A stretch of 64,000 nucleotides of DNA from Arthrobacter sp. Soc17.1.1.1 (GTDB lineage: Bacteria > Actinomycetota > Actinomycetes > Actinomycetales > Micrococcaceae): assembly GCF_036867195.1 (NCBI RefSeq), contig NZ_JBAJII010000001.1, positions 2,356,001-2,420,000 on the forward strand, given 5' to 3'. The position numbers and the translations under genes were made by a program. This document shows positions 9,840 through 18,489 of this stretch, one piece after another (the stretch's first letter is position 1; every line of letters starts with the position of its first letter). The notes beneath the pieces are model-generated. The model was not told the DNA's origin. It saw only the letters and a list, made by a program, of their open reading frames with translations, and ran no database searches.

Positions 9840-9858
9840 CGTCTCAGATACTGAGACG
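9840..9858. promoter_or_regulatory. Palindromic operator between leuC and the IclR gene
   Basis: CGTCTCAG-ATA-CTGAGACG is a perfect inverted repeat with 8-base arms and a 3-base centre. It lies 14 bases before the IclR-gene start and about 108 bases before leuC, in the only control region the two genes share. IclR dimers bind such palindromes, and orthologous regulators (LtbR in Corynebacterium, NdgR in Streptomyces) control leuCD. Its use here as the binding site of the adjacent regulator is inference. Confidence 0.7.
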
Positions 9859-9871
9859 GCAGTATCAACCT

Positions 9872-10591
9872 ATGGACAATTCTAGCGGTGTCGGCGTGAT
9901 CGACAAGGCCGCGCTCGTGCTCGACGCCCTCGAGGCCGGCCCCACCACACTGGCCCAGCTCGTCGCCTCGACCGGCCTGGCCCGGCCCACGGTCCACCGC
10001 CTCGCCCTGGCCCTGGCGCACCACCGCCTCGTGGGCCGGGACATCCAGGGCCGCTTCGTCCTCGGCAGCAGGCTCGTCGAGCTCGCGTCCGCGGCCGGCG
10101 AGGACCGCCTGATCGCCGCCGCGGGTCCGGTGCTCCTCGGCCTGCGGGACGCGACGGGCGAGAGCGCCCAGCTGTTCCGCCGGCAGGGCGACTGGCGCGT
10201 GTGCGTGGCCTCCGCCGAGCGCCCCGTGGGGCTGCGCGACACCATCCCCGTCGGCACCCAGCTGTCCATGAAGGCCGGTTCGGCCGCCCAGTGCCTGCTC
10301 GCCTGGGAGGACCACGACCGCCTGCTCATGGGTCTGCAGAACGCGCGGTTCACCCCGACCGTCCTGGCCGGGGTGCGACGGCGCGGCTGGGCGCAGAGCC
10401 TCGGCGAGCGCGAGGCCGGCGTGGCGTCGGTCTCCGCGCCGGTGCGGGGCCCGTCCGGGCGGGTGATCGCGGCCGTGTCGATCTCCGGCCCGATGGAGCG
10501 CCTCACCCGGCAGCCGGGCCGCATCCACGCGGAGGTCGTCTCCGACGCGGCACGCCAGCTGACACTCGCCGTCGGATCGGCGGCCGACTGA
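9872..10591 (+). CDS. IclR-family transcriptional regulator (LtbR/NdgR-like)
   Basis: A 239-residue regulator with an N-terminal winged helix (about residues 8-65, including LAQLVASTGLARPTVHRLALAL) and a C-terminal IclR effector domain containing VPVGTQLSMKAGSAAQ-like and VASVSAPVRG segments. The start at ATG 9872 (MDNSSGVGVIDKA) is chosen because it is just downstream of the palindrome and matches the expected N terminus; the frame is open to 9683 but only through control sequence. Divergence from leuCD strongly suggests it is the leucine-biosynthesis regulator described in other actinobacteria as LtbR or NdgR. Autoregulation is likely because the palindrome ends 13 bases before its start. 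Confidence 0.85.
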   Translation: MDNSSGVGVIDKAALVLDALEAGPTTLAQLVASTGLARPTVHRLALALAHHRLVGRDIQGRFVLGSRLVELASAAGEDRLIAAAGPVLLGLRDATGESAQLFRRQGDWRVCVASAERPVGLRDTIPVGTQLSMKAGSAAQCLLAWEDHDRLLMGLQNARFTPTVLAGVRRRGWAQSLGEREAGVASVSAPVRGPSGRVIAAVSISGPMERLTRQPGRIHAEVVSDAARQLTLAVGSAAD

Positions 10592-10592
10592 C

Positions 10593-11183
10593 GTGCCGGC
10601 GGACCTCGTCCCCGACGCGCCATCCCGCCGGTACGCCGTCTTCCTGCGCGGGGTCAATGTCGGCGGTGTGACGGTCCGGATGGCGGAGCTGCGCGAGTTG
10701 CTCGCGGAACTTCCCGTGAGCGACGTCGCGACGGTGCTCGCCAGCGGCAACGTCACGTGCTCCTCCGCCCTGGAACCCGCCGCCCTGAAGGGCAGCGTCG
10801 AGCGGGCCCTGGGCGCCCGCTTCGGCTACACCGCCTGGGTGATCGTCGTCGGCGCCGCCGAGCTCGGTGCGATCACCGCCTCCGTCCCGCCACCGCCACC
10901 GCCACCGCCCGGCGGTACCGGTGTCCAGGGCGTCCAGGGCGTCCACACCTATGTCACCCTGTTCACCGGGACCGCGGAGCTCGCTGCATTCCTCGAGGAC
11001 GCACGGAGCGCGGACCTGCACCCCGCCGTGCTCACAGGCGGCACCGCCATCGGCTGGTTCTCCCCCAGGGGGCAGTCCACCGAGGTGCCCCTCGCCCGGC
11101 TCCTCGCCCGCACCCGGTACGCGGCGACGTCCACCACCCGGAACATCAACACCCTGGGCAGGGTCCTGCGCCTGCTCGCCTGA
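10593..11183 (+). CDS. DUF1697 family protein
   Basis: A 196-residue protein of unknown function. The DUF1697 signature is at the N terminus: FLRGVNVGGVTVRMAELRELL followed by VLASGNVTCSS; a conserved TTRNINTLGRVL-like segment closes the C terminus. The GTG start lies one base after the IclR stop, so the two are likely cotranscribed. Between about residues 96 and 116 there is an odd insert: eight consecutive prolines from a CCACCG repeat, then Gly-Thr and a duplicated GVQ unit. This looks like simple-sequence expansion in a surface loop and not a conserved part of the family. Confidence 0.75.
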   Translation: MPADLVPDAPSRRYAVFLRGVNVGGVTVRMAELRELLAELPVSDVATVLASGNVTCSSALEPAALKGSVERALGARFGYTAWVIVVGAAELGAITASVPPPPPPPPGGTGVQGVQGVHTYVTLFTGTAELAAFLEDARSADLHPAVLTGGTAIGWFSPRGQSTEVPLARLLARTRYAATSTTRNINTLGRVLRLLA

Positions 11184-11263
11184 ACCGCGGCCGGCCGGAG
11201 GCGGCTTCCGGGTTGGTAGTGTTCGGGCACCACCCAGAACCAGTCGAAGGACCCGGAGACCCC

Positions 11264-11911
11264 ATGCGCCTCATCGGTCAGGATTGCTACCAGCTCGACC
11301 GGCAGAAGGGCTCGCACGGTTTCGTGGTGGCCGCGGCAGGCCGGGCGGCGGTCGTCGATCCCGGCATGTCCTCCGGGTTCGACGGCGTGGTCGCCGAGCT
11401 CCGTGCCGCCGAGGCGACGACCGGTCCGGTCACCGACATCGTCCTCACGCACTACGACGTCGACCACGCGCAGGCGGCGCAGCGGCTCCGGGAGACCCTC
11501 GGGGCGACGGTGTGGATCGGCGCCGCCGACGCCGACATCCTCCGCGGCCGCACCAGGCCGCGGACCCTGTTCCGCAGGGCGCTGCAGCGCATCGTCCCCG
11601 TGGCGCTCCCCGACGGCGCGCAGGAACTCACCGGTTCCGGTGAGATCTTCCCGGGCCTCGCGTACTTCCCCACACCCGGGCACACGCCCGGGCACTACGC
11701 CTACCAGTGGCGCGGCGTGCTCTTCACCGGGGATGCCGCCCGGGTCGCCCCGGACGGCGCCCTCGGCGACTTCGCGGCGATCCTCATCGACGACCGGCCG
11801 ACGGCGGCGGGCAGCGTCCGGCTGCTCGCCGAGCGCATCGGCGCGGGCTCCGTGGACTGGGTCTGCTCGGGGCACAGCGACGTCGCCAGGGTCGCCCGGC
11901 GCGACGCCTGA
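11264..11911 (+). CDS. Metallo-beta-lactamase-fold hydrolase
   Basis: A 215-residue MBL-fold protein. The metal motif reads THYDVDHAQ (residues 62-70), that is HxDxDH instead of the usual HxHxDH; later elements are TPGHTPGHY, FTGDAA and CSGHSD, which keep the third-His, bridging-Asp and final-His positions. Such proteins are commonly thioesterases or glyoxalase-II-like hydrolases, but no substrate can be assigned. ATG 11264 has a CGGAG Shine-Dalgarno sequence 7 bases upstream and a TAGTGT -10-like element around 11216. The stop codon lies inside the first copy of a 25-bp direct repeat. Confidence 0.75.
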   Translation: MRLIGQDCYQLDRQKGSHGFVVAAAGRAAVVDPGMSSGFDGVVAELRAAEATTGPVTDIVLTHYDVDHAQAAQRLRETLGATVWIGAADADILRGRTRPRTLFRRALQRIVPVALPDGAQELTGSGEIFPGLAYFPTPGHTPGHYAYQWRGVLFTGDAARVAPDGALGDFAAILIDDRPTAAGSVRLLAERIGAGSVDWVCSGHSDVARVARRDA

Positions 11912-11965
11912 CACCGGCTCCCGCGCCGCCGGGCGGCCACCGCCTGACACCGGCTCCCGCGCCGC
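11905..11965. repeat. 25-bp direct repeat spanning a stop codon
   Basis: The same 25 bases (beginning CGCCTGACACCGGCTC) occur at 11905-11929 and 11941-11965, a 36-base period. The first copy contains the stop of the MBL-fold gene, so the duplication copies the end of a gene into the short gap before the converging GTPase gene. Confidence 0.85.
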
Positions 11966-11989
11966 AGCGGGCCCCTGCCGGAACCGCGC

Positions 11990-13852
11990 TCAGCGGATGC
12001 GACGCGCGTCGAGGACGGCGGCACGGAACCGGTTGCACCGGTCCACCTCGTCCTCCACGGGGACGACGGCGATGTCCTCGGCGGCCTGCGCGCACGCGGC
12101 CAGGAGCCGCCGTCGTACCCGCGCCGCGCGCCGCGCAGCACCCCACCGGGCGAGCAGCGCCGCGAGGACGCCGAGCAGGACGCCCGACCCCGCGCCGCCG
12201 AGAATGAGCAGGGTGGGCACGGGGAAGCCCTCCACGCGCGGGACGTCGATCGCGGGCAGCTGGAGGAAACCGAGCACGGCCAGGACGCCGAGCCAGACGA
12301 GCCCCGCGACGAGTGCGGCGAAGGCGATCCACTGGAGCACACCGAAGATCCGCCACCACGCGCGCCGTCCGGTCTCGAGGTCAGCCGTCGTGACGGCGGC
12401 ATCGAGCGCGTCCGTGAGGTCATCGGCGGTGCCGCGGGATGCGTCGCGGATGGAGGTGTGCCAGGGCTCGACGACGCCGTGCGCCACCTCGTCGCCGAAG
12501 ACGCGCAGCGTCTGATCCACCCGCGCGCGCTGGGCCGGCTGGCTGAGCGGGAGCGACGAACGCCGCACCTCGGGCACCACGTCCTGCCGTCGCAGGTTCA
12601 GCCGCCGCAGCGGGTCGGCCCGGAATCTCCCCAGCCAGCGCGTGACGGGCCAGCCCGTGGCCGCGTGCGCATCGCGGCGGTACGCCGATCGCACGGCGTC
12701 GACCACGACGGGGACGCCGGCTGCCGTCCCGAGCCCCTGCGCGAGCGTGGTCCTCGCCTCATCCGACGGTGCGGCGACGGGCTGCTCCGCGACGAAGGGC
12801 AGGAGTTCGTCCGCGGCGCGCGCGGCGTCGGCGGCGATGCGCCGGGTGGCTGCGGCACGGCCTTCCGCGAGGTCCCTGACCGCCGAGGCGAGCTCATCCA
12901 CGCCTCGGCCGGTCAGCGCGGACACCGGGAATACGGTGACACCCCGCAGGCCTTCGCCCTCGAGGATGCCGGCGAGCGACGCCGTGACGTCTCCGAGGTC
13001 CTGCTCCCCGAGCCGGTCCGCCTGGTTCAGTGCCACGAGCGTCACCGCGTCGTGGTTCGCGAGGCCGCGCAGGAACCCGTGGTGGAGGGCGGCGTCGGCG
13101 TACTTCTGCGGATCGACGACCCAGAGCAGCACGTCCACCTGCCCCGCGAGCCGCTCCACGATCTCGCGGTGTGCGCGGGCTGTCGAGTCGAAGTCCGGGA
13201 GGTCGAGGAGGATCAGTCCGGCCCCCGTGCCGGTCGCGACGGCAGGTGGCTCGGGGGCCGCCCCGGTCCCCGAGGACACGGCCCGGCGTCGCCGCCGCCA
13301 GCCCAGAAATCCCCGCCGGCCCGGCGCCGCGGCGCCGGGTGTCGGGGAGTCCGGGTCCACCTCGGGCGCTGCCTGGGCCCGAGGGCTCGGCACGTCGCCG
13401 ATCGGCTGTCCGTCGGGGTCCGCAGTCGCGGACGGTTCGTGGCCCGTCCCGGCCGACCCGCCCACGAGCGGGGCGCCCTCGGGCAGCTCGACCCGCTGAC
13501 GGACCCCGAGCCAGTCGAGCAGCTCGTCGCTGCCCTGGCGTCCCCAGACCAGGGCGAGCGGCTCGGACGTCGTGGGGCGCCGCGCCGCCACCCGCGCGGC
13601 TCCGGTACCGCTGAGGGCGTTCACGAGGGAGGACTTGCCGCTGCCCGTGGGGCCGAAGATCCCCACGACGGTATGGTCCGCCGACAGCGAGCGGCGCGTC
13701 CCTGCGCGTTCCAGGGTCGCGTCCAGGCGCGCCGCGGCATCGTCGGGGAGGCGGTCGCGTCCCAGCTCGCAGGCCGTCTGCAGCCGGTCGAGCGCACCCG
13801 TGAGGGCCTCGGCGATCGGCGTCTCCGCCGTCGCTCCGCGGTGTCCGCTCAT
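11990..13852 (-). CDS. Dynamin-like/GTPase-domain membrane protein (second of pair)
   Basis: A 620-residue protein with an N-terminal GTPase domain: P-loop GPTGSGKSS (67-75), a G3-like DLPDFDS and a G4-like NQAD. A proline-, glycine- and arginine-rich insert of about 90 residues lies between the P-loop region and G3. Two transmembrane segments follow around residues 520-575, then a short cytoplasmic tail. Paired GTPase genes of this type resemble the dynamin-like DynA/DynB pair involved in Streptomyces septation, and IniA-like proteins, but sequence alone does not fix the role. Its ATG overlaps the stop of the upstream partner (ATGA), so the two are translationally coupled and may form a hetero-complex at the membrane. 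Confidence 0.75.
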   Translation of the reverse strand: MSGHRGATAETPIAEALTGALDRLQTACELGRDRLPDDAAARLDATLERAGTRRSLSADHTVVGIFGPTGSGKSSLVNALSGTGAARVAARRPTTSEPLALVWGRQGSDELLDWLGVRQRVELPEGAPLVGGSAGTGHEPSATADPDGQPIGDVPSPRAQAAPEVDPDSPTPGAAAPGRRGFLGWRRRRRAVSSGTGAAPEPPAVATGTGAGLILLDLPDFDSTARAHREIVERLAGQVDVLLWVVDPQKYADAALHHGFLRGLANHDAVTLVALNQADRLGEQDLGDVTASLAGILEGEGLRGVTVFPVSALTGRGVDELASAVRDLAEGRAAATRRIAADAARAADELLPFVAEQPVAAPSDEARTTLAQGLGTAAGVPVVVDAVRSAYRRDAHAATGWPVTRWLGRFRADPLRRLNLRRQDVVPEVRRSSLPLSQPAQRARVDQTLRVFGDEVAHGVVEPWHTSIRDASRGTADDLTDALDAAVTTADLETGRRAWWRIFGVLQWIAFAALVAGLVWLGVLAVLGFLQLPAIDVPRVEGFPVPTLLILGGAGSGVLLGVLAALLARWGAARRAARVRRRLLAACAQAAEDIAVVPVEDEVDRCNRFRAAVLDARRIR

Positions 13853-15651
13853 GCGTCGTCCCCGGTCGCGGTGCGCTGCCCGGCAGGCAGGGCCGTGCGG
13901 AGCTGGCGGGCGAGGACCCGCAGCGTCTCGGCCGGCGTCTGGCGGCTCACGGGCTCGAGGCGGAGGTCGAAGGGTTCCCGTTCCCGCCGGAAGAGGCCCT
14001 CCGCCCGGGTGGACAGGTTGTCGCGTGCCGTGGCGGTGAGGCGTCGGACGGCGTCGTCGCCGAAAACCGCCTCGAGGAGTTTCTGCCCCGCGATCGCCGA
14101 GGCACCCGCGATGCCCACCTCACCGCCGGTGAGCCCGCCCGTGGAGGCGAAGACCACGACCATCAGCGCCACGGCGATGGCGTTGACCCCGAAGGACAGC
14201 ATGCGCGCGGTGAAGCGCTTGTCGGCGCCCTCGGCCTGGACGAGCTGCAGGAGGTCCTCCTGCCAGGCGCGGATCTCGCGTGCCACCTCGGCCGACACCT
14301 CCTCGGCACGCCACGGTGCCAGGTCCCCCAGCAGCACCCGGCCCGCCGTGTCGGCTCTCCAGCGGCGGCGCGTGGCCTCGTCGGCCCGTGCCGCCTGCTC
14401 GACGACGACGGTCTGCAGTCCGCTGCCGATGGCGTCGGCCACGGTCGCCGCAGGGGCCGGCCGGCCGGTGAAGAACGCGCTGACCCGGTCGCGCGCCCTC
14501 CCGATCCTGGACTCGAGCCCGCGCATGAACTCGCCCGTGCCGACGAAGTCCTGCCAGCGGGCGAGCACCTCGCCGCGCAGCAGCCTGCCGTCCTCGGTGG
14601 CGGCGAGCACGTTCTGCAGGGCATCACGGTAGGCGCCGTCGACGGCCGCGCGGAGCTCGTCACCGGCGGCCTGCTCCTGGCCGGCGGCCTCGGCGATCGC
14701 GTCGACCCGGTCCGCCAGCGCGCGCATCGCCCCCTGGACGGTGCGCCGCGCGATGTCGCGGCGCCCGTCCGCGTCGGCGGCCAGTGCCTGCAGCCAGCGG
14801 GTGATCGGCTCGACGGCGGCGGCCGGCAGCATGCGTCCGGATCCGAGCGGGAGTTCCGGGATCACGAAGATGGGAGCGTGCCCGAGGTTCTCGGCGGTCA
14901 GGAGGGTCAGCAGGTCGCTCCTGATCTCCTCCTCCACCCCGGGTGGCACGCGGTCGAGGACGATCGCGACCAGGACGTCGCGCCGCCCGGCCTCGGCCAG
15001 CAGCTTCCACGGCACCGCGTCGGCGTACCTGTTCGCCGTCGTCACGAAGAGCCACAGGTCCGCCGCCGCGAGGAGCTGGCCGGCGAGCCGACGGTTCTCG
15101 TCGGCGATGGAGTCCACGTCGGGTGCGTCCAGGAGTGCGAGTCCGGAGGGCAGCGTGGCCGTGGGGCGCAACAGCAGCGTGTCCGCGCCCGGTGCGGTCG
15201 CCGGGTGCGGACTGCCCGCGGTCGCGGAGGGCGCCCCGTCTGCTGCCCGCTCGGGCTCATCGCCTGCGAGACGGACACGGCCGAGGGAGGGCAGCACCCG
15301 GGTGTCGTCGAACCACGCGGCGTCGTCGGGGTGGTGGAGCAGCAGGGGCCGGCGCGTGGTGGGCCGGACGGCGCCCGTCGCGGACACCGGTCGGCCCACG
15401 AGGGCGTTGACCAGGGTCGACTTCCCCGCTCCGGTCGAGCCGCCGACGACGGCCACGAGGGGCGCGTCGAGACTGGCCAGCCTCGGCAGGATGTAGTCGT
15501 CGAGCTGGGCGCGGGCGGCGTGGGTCGCAGCGCGCGCGTCCGCCGAGGCGGGCAGCGCGAGGGGGAACGCGAGGTTCTCGAGGGCGTGGTTCACGTCCCG
15601 CAGCAGCGACGGCAGCGCGCGGGCTTCGCCGGCCGGGGAGGGTGCGCTCAT
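13849..15651 (-). CDS. Dynamin-like/GTPase-domain membrane protein (first of pair)
   Basis: A 600-residue GTPase-like protein with P-loop GGSTGAGKST (70-79), G1-following TTRRPLLL, and a G3-like DAPDVDS. The G4 position reads VLDRV, lacking the canonical N/TKxD, so guanine specificity may be altered. A long helical region follows, with a hydrophobic hairpin near 485-520 (VNAIAVALMVVVFAST and a glycine-rich stretch) that could insert into the membrane. The start at ATG 15651 has a CATGAT element 6 bases upstream (15663-15658), suggesting a leaderless mRNA. It leads a two-gene unit with the next GTPase. A role in membrane remodelling at division or under stress is an inference from the fold and pairing. 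Confidence 0.75.
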   Translation of the reverse strand: MSAPSPAGEARALPSLLRDVNHALENLAFPLALPASADARAATHAARAQLDDYILPRLASLDAPLVAVVGGSTGAGKSTLVNALVGRPVSATGAVRPTTRRPLLLHHPDDAAWFDDTRVLPSLGRVRLAGDEPERAADGAPSATAGSPHPATAPGADTLLLRPTATLPSGLALLDAPDVDSIADENRRLAGQLLAAADLWLFVTTANRYADAVPWKLLAEAGRRDVLVAIVLDRVPPGVEEEIRSDLLTLLTAENLGHAPIFVIPELPLGSGRMLPAAAVEPITRWLQALAADADGRRDIARRTVQGAMRALADRVDAIAEAAGQEQAAGDELRAAVDGAYRDALQNVLAATEDGRLLRGEVLARWQDFVGTGEFMRGLESRIGRARDRVSAFFTGRPAPAATVADAIGSGLQTVVVEQAARADEATRRRWRADTAGRVLLGDLAPWRAEEVSAEVAREIRAWQEDLLQLVQAEGADKRFTARMLSFGVNAIAVALMVVVFASTGGLTGGEVGIAGASAIAGQKLLEAVFGDDAVRRLTATARDNLSTRAEGLFRREREPFDLRLEPVSRQTPAETLRVLARQLRTALPAGQRTATGDDA

Positions 15652-15706
15652 GGCTCCATCATGCCAGCCGTCCCCGCCGCCCAGAACCGCAGTGCCGGGC
15701 TGCCCG

Positions 15707-15740
15707 TCATCGGACCTTTAAAGTCATCGGACCGTTAAAG
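15707..15740. repeat. 17-bp tandem duplication
   Basis: TCATCGGACCTTTAAAG and TCATCGGACCGTTAAAG lie head to tail (one mismatch) between the GTPase gene and the tRNA terminator. On the minus strand the first bases after the terminator hairpin fall in this repeat and supply its short T-rich tail. Confidence 0.85.
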
Positions 15741-15742
15741 CA

Positions 15743-15779
15743 GAACGTCCCGGCCATCGCGATGATGTCCGGGACGTTC
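15743..15779 (-). terminator. Terminator after the tRNA-Gln/tRNA-Glu unit
   Basis: A perfect 11-bp stem (GAACGTCCCGG with CCGGGACGTTC, loop 15 bases) begins 7 bases after the tRNA-Glu 3' end on the minus strand and is followed by TGCTTTAA. Position and structure fit a Rho-independent terminator with a short U tract. Confidence 0.7.
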
Positions 15780-15785
15780 CCGTCG

Positions 15786-15858
15786 TGACCCCAGCGGGAT
15801 TCGAACCCGCGTTACCGCCGTGAGAGGGCAGCGTACTAGGCCGCTATACGATGGGGCC
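15786..15858 (-). tRNA. tRNA-Glu (CTC)
   Basis: A 73-base cloverleaf on the minus strand. The acceptor stem GGCCCCA pairs with TGGGGTC, the T arm has GGTTCGAATCC, and the anticodon loop CTCTCAC carries CTC. No CCA is encoded. It is 67 bases downstream of tRNA-Gln on the same strand and ends just before a strong hairpin. Confidence 0.95.
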
Positions 15859-15925
15859 AGTACTTTCCATCTTACTACTTCTTTTGTACTGCTCGTGCCA
15901 TCCCGTCCGTGAGGACGGAACCGCG

Positions 15926-15997
15926 CTGGGGTACCAGGACTCGAACCTAGAATGTTGGTACCAGAAACCAGTGTGTTGCCAATTACACCATACCCCA
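15926..15997 (-). tRNA. tRNA-Gln (CTG)
   Basis: A 72-base tRNA on the minus strand. The acceptor stem TGGGGTA pairs with TACCCCA, the T arm has GGTTCGAGTCC, and the anticodon loop TTCTGGT carries CTG; the discriminator base is G. CCA is not encoded. It lies 69 bases downstream of the HAD gene, in the same direction as gltX, whose enzyme in actinobacteria usually charges both tRNA-Glu and tRNA-Gln with glutamate before amidation by GatCAB. Confidence 0.95.
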
Positions 15998-16066
15998 ATG
16001 GCACTTCCCGAAGGCCCGATCCAGCTGGGCTCCGGCCGCGTAACCGCTCCGCGCCGAGAAATAACT

Positions 16067-16903
16067 TTACCGGACGGAGGGCAGGAACTGCAAAACGTCC
16101 GCCAGGCCGCCGATGCGGGGCACCTCCGGGGCGGCCGTCGGAGCACCCTCGCGGGCGGACTCCCCCGCATCCCCGACCGCGCCTACCGGCACCGCGGTCG
16201 CGGATCCTGAGTCCGTGCCGTGCTGCCGTCCGGTTCCCGCGCGATCGAGCCACACCCCGATCAGGCCGGCGTCGCGGGCGCCCACGGCGTCGATCAGCCG
16301 GTTGTCCCCCACGTACAGCGTGCGCGACGGCGTGGCGCCGATGAGGCGGGCGCCCTCGCGGTAGATCCCCGGGTCCGGCTTGGCGACCCCCACCGTGTCG
16401 ATGCCGACGAGCACCCGGATGCGCCGGAGACCGGCCCGGTCGAGCTTCGCCCGCTGGTAGTCGTGCACGTTGTTGCTCACCGCACCGTAGGGGATCCCCC
16501 GCGCGTCGAGCGCATCCAGCAGCGGGACGACGTCGTCGTAGGCGCGGACGTGCTGCGGCAGCAGCTGCTCGTAGGCCCGCACCCACGCCTCCGCGACGCG
16601 CCCGAGGAACGGCTCGGGGGTGAAGCCGGCCCGTGCATGGCGGATGCGGTGCACCCGCTGTTCCTCGAAGGTCAGCTCTCCGGCGAGGAAGCGGTCGTAG
16701 TGCCTCTGCGGGTCGGTCGTGTACAGCGCCTTATAGCGCACCCAGTCGTCATCCCCGAGATGGCTGAGGGCCGGGTCGGGGATGGCCTGCAGGGTGTGCC
16801 CCATCGCCTGTTCGAGGTCCACGAGGGTGTCGTCGATGTCGAACAGCACACCCTCGACGGCATCGCCCCGCAGGGCCGGCGGCTGCGCGTCCGGGGCGGG
16901 CAC
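16067..16903 (-). CDS. HAD-superfamily hydrolase
   Basis: A 278-residue phosphatase-like protein. HAD motif I is DIDDTLVD (about residues 22-29), motif II the SNN of GAVSNNVHD, motif III the lysine of GVAKPDPGIY, and motif IV GDNRLID. A helical cap lies between motifs I and II. Such enzymes hydrolyse small phosphate esters; the substrate is not predictable. Residues about 225-265 are an Ala/Gly/Ser-rich low-complexity insert, ending in a conserved-looking GGLADVLQFLP helix. The GTG start at 16903 is 3 bases after the gltX stop, so cotranscription with gltX is very likely. Confidence 0.85.
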   Translation of the reverse strand: MPAPDAQPPALRGDAVEGVLFDIDDTLVDLEQAMGHTLQAIPDPALSHLGDDDWVRYKALYTTDPQRHYDRFLAGELTFEEQRVHRIRHARAGFTPEPFLGRVAEAWVRAYEQLLPQHVRAYDDVVPLLDALDARGIPYGAVSNNVHDYQRAKLDRAGLRRIRVLVGIDTVGVAKPDPGIYREGARLIGATPSRTLYVGDNRLIDAVGARDAGLIGVWLDRAGTGRQHGTDSGSATAVPVGAVGDAGESAREGAPTAAPEVPRIGGLADVLQFLPSVR

Positions 16904-16906
16904 GGT

Positions 16907-18415
16907 TCAGCCCGCCGTCGCGCGCAGGGCACGCAGGCGCGCCATCGAGGATTCGCGCCCGAGGATCACCATGGACTCGAAGAGCGGGGGCGAGATCCTG
17001 CGCCCGGAGATGGCCGTCCGTGCGGGCCCGAACGCGAGTCTCGGCTTCAGGCCGAGGGTGTCGACCAGCGCCGCCCGGAGTGCGGCCTGCAGCGATTCGG
17101 CGTCCCAGCTGTCCACCCCCTCCAGGGCCTCCAGCGTGGCGTCGAGCACCTCCCCGAGGTTCTCCGGCAGGCCCTTCCGGGCGTCGTCGGCGATATCGAC
17201 GGCGTCGTCGGCCTTGAACAGGAACCCGAGCATCTCCGGGGCCTCGCCGAGCAGGGTGATGCGTTCCTGGATGAGCGGCGCGGCCTCGGCCACGATGCGC
17301 AGCTCGTCCTCGGTGGGGGCGTCGCCGATCACGCCGGCGGCGGCGAGGTACGGCAGCAGGCGGCTGCGGAACTCCGCGGGGTCGAGGAGCCGTACGTGCG
17401 TGCCGTTGATCGCCTCCGCCTTCTTCAGGTCGAACCGGGCGGGATTGGCGAGGACGTCGCGCACGTCGAACTTCTCGACGAGCTGCTCCACGGAGAAGAT
17501 GTCCTCGTCCGACGAGAGGCTCCACCCGAGCAGGGAGAGGTAGTTGAGCAGGCCCTCCCGGATGAAGCCGCGCTCCCGGTGGAGGAACAGGTTGGATTCA
17601 GGGTCGCGCTTGGACAGCTTCTTGTTGCCCTGGCCCATCACGTAGGGCAGGTGACCGAAGAGCGGCATGTACTGCGCCACGCCGATGTCGATCAGCGCGC
17701 GGTACAGGGCCACCTGGCGCGGCGTCGAGGACAGCAGGTCCTCCCCACGCAGCACGTGCGTGATGCCCATGAGGGCGTCGTCGACGGGGTTCACGAGCGT
17801 GTAGAGCGGCGCCCCGTTGGCACGCACGACGGCGAAGTCGGGCACGCTGCCGGCGCGGAAGGTGATGTCCCCGCGCACGAGGTCGGTGAAGGTGATGTCC
17901 TCGTCGGGCATCCGCAGGCGGAGCACGGCGGGGCGGCCGGCGGACCGGAAGGCGTCCTTCTGCTCCTCGGTCAGGGAGCGGTCGTGGTTGTCGTACCCGA
18001 GCTTGGGATCACGGCCCGCCGCGCGGTGCCGCTCCTCGACCTCCTCGGGCGTGGAGAACGACTCGTAGAGGTGCCCGGCGGCGACGAGCCGCTCGATGAC
18101 GTCACGGTAGAGCTCGCCGCGCTGGGACTGGCGGTAGGGCGCGTGCGGCCCGCCCACCTCGACGCCCTCGTCCCAGTCGATGCCCAGCCAGGTCATCGCC
18201 TCGAGGAGCTGCTGGTAGCTCTCCTCGCTGTCACGGGCGGCGTCGGTGTCCTCGATGCGGAAGACGAGCTTCCCGCCCGTGTGGCGCGCGTACGCCCAGT
18301 TGAACAGTGCGGTCCTGATGAGCCCTACGTGGGGCGTGCCGGTCGGGGACGGGCAGAAGCGGACCCGGACGGGCGTGGCATCGGTGACGGTGGGGAGATC
18401 TGCGGCTGTAGTCAT
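16907..18415 (-). CDS. gltX: Glutamate--tRNA ligase
   Basis: The 502-residue class I synthetase that attaches glutamate to tRNA-Glu (and, in organisms without GlnRS, to tRNA-Gln for later amidation). The HIGH-type motif is [15 protein letters not shown] and the KMSKS-type motif is [23 protein letters not shown] and the [11 protein letters not shown] block are also typical. The -10-like TAGACT (18430-18425) is 9 bases before ATG 18415, within a small inverted repeat CTCCCA/TGGGAG, suggesting a very short or absent leader. Having tRNA-Gln and tRNA-Glu downstream on the same strand is a notable functional grouping. Confidence 0.96.
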   Translation of the reverse strand: MTTAADLPTVTDATPVRVRFCPSPTGTPHVGLIRTALFNWAYARHTGGKLVFRIEDTDAARDSEESYQQLLEAMTWLGIDWDEGVEVGGPHAPYRQSQRGELYRDVIERLVAAGHLYESFSTPEEVEERHRAAGRDPKLGYDNHDRSLTEEQKDAFRSAGRPAVLRLRMPDEDITFTDLVRGDITFRAGSVPDFAVVRANGAPLYTLVNPVDDALMGITHVLRGEDLLSSTPRQVALYRALIDIGVAQYMPLFGHLPYVMGQGNKKLSKRDPESNLFLHRERGFIREGLLNYLSLLGWSLSSDEDIFSVEQLVEKFDVRDVLANPARFDLKKAEAINGTHVRLLDPAEFRSRLLPYLAAAGVIGDAPTEDELRIVAEAAPLIQERITLLGEAPEMLGFLFKADDAVDIADDARKGLPENLGEVLDATLEALEGVDSWDAESLQAALRAALVDTLGLKPRLAFGPARTAISGRRISPPLFESMVILGRESSMARLRALRATAG

Positions 18416-18455
18416 GATGCTCCCAGTCTAGGTGGGAGCATGCCGGTCGGACGCG

Positions 18456-18489
18456 CGCCGTCGTGCCCGGTGCGGAGGGCACGACGGCG
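18456..18489 (-). terminator. Hairpin after the FAH-family gene
   Basis: A perfect 13-bp stem (CGCCGTCGTGCCC with GGGCACGACGGCG, 8-base loop) lies 22 bases past the FAH-family stop on the minus strand. It has no U tract, so factor-independent termination is not certain. Confidence 0.5.
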
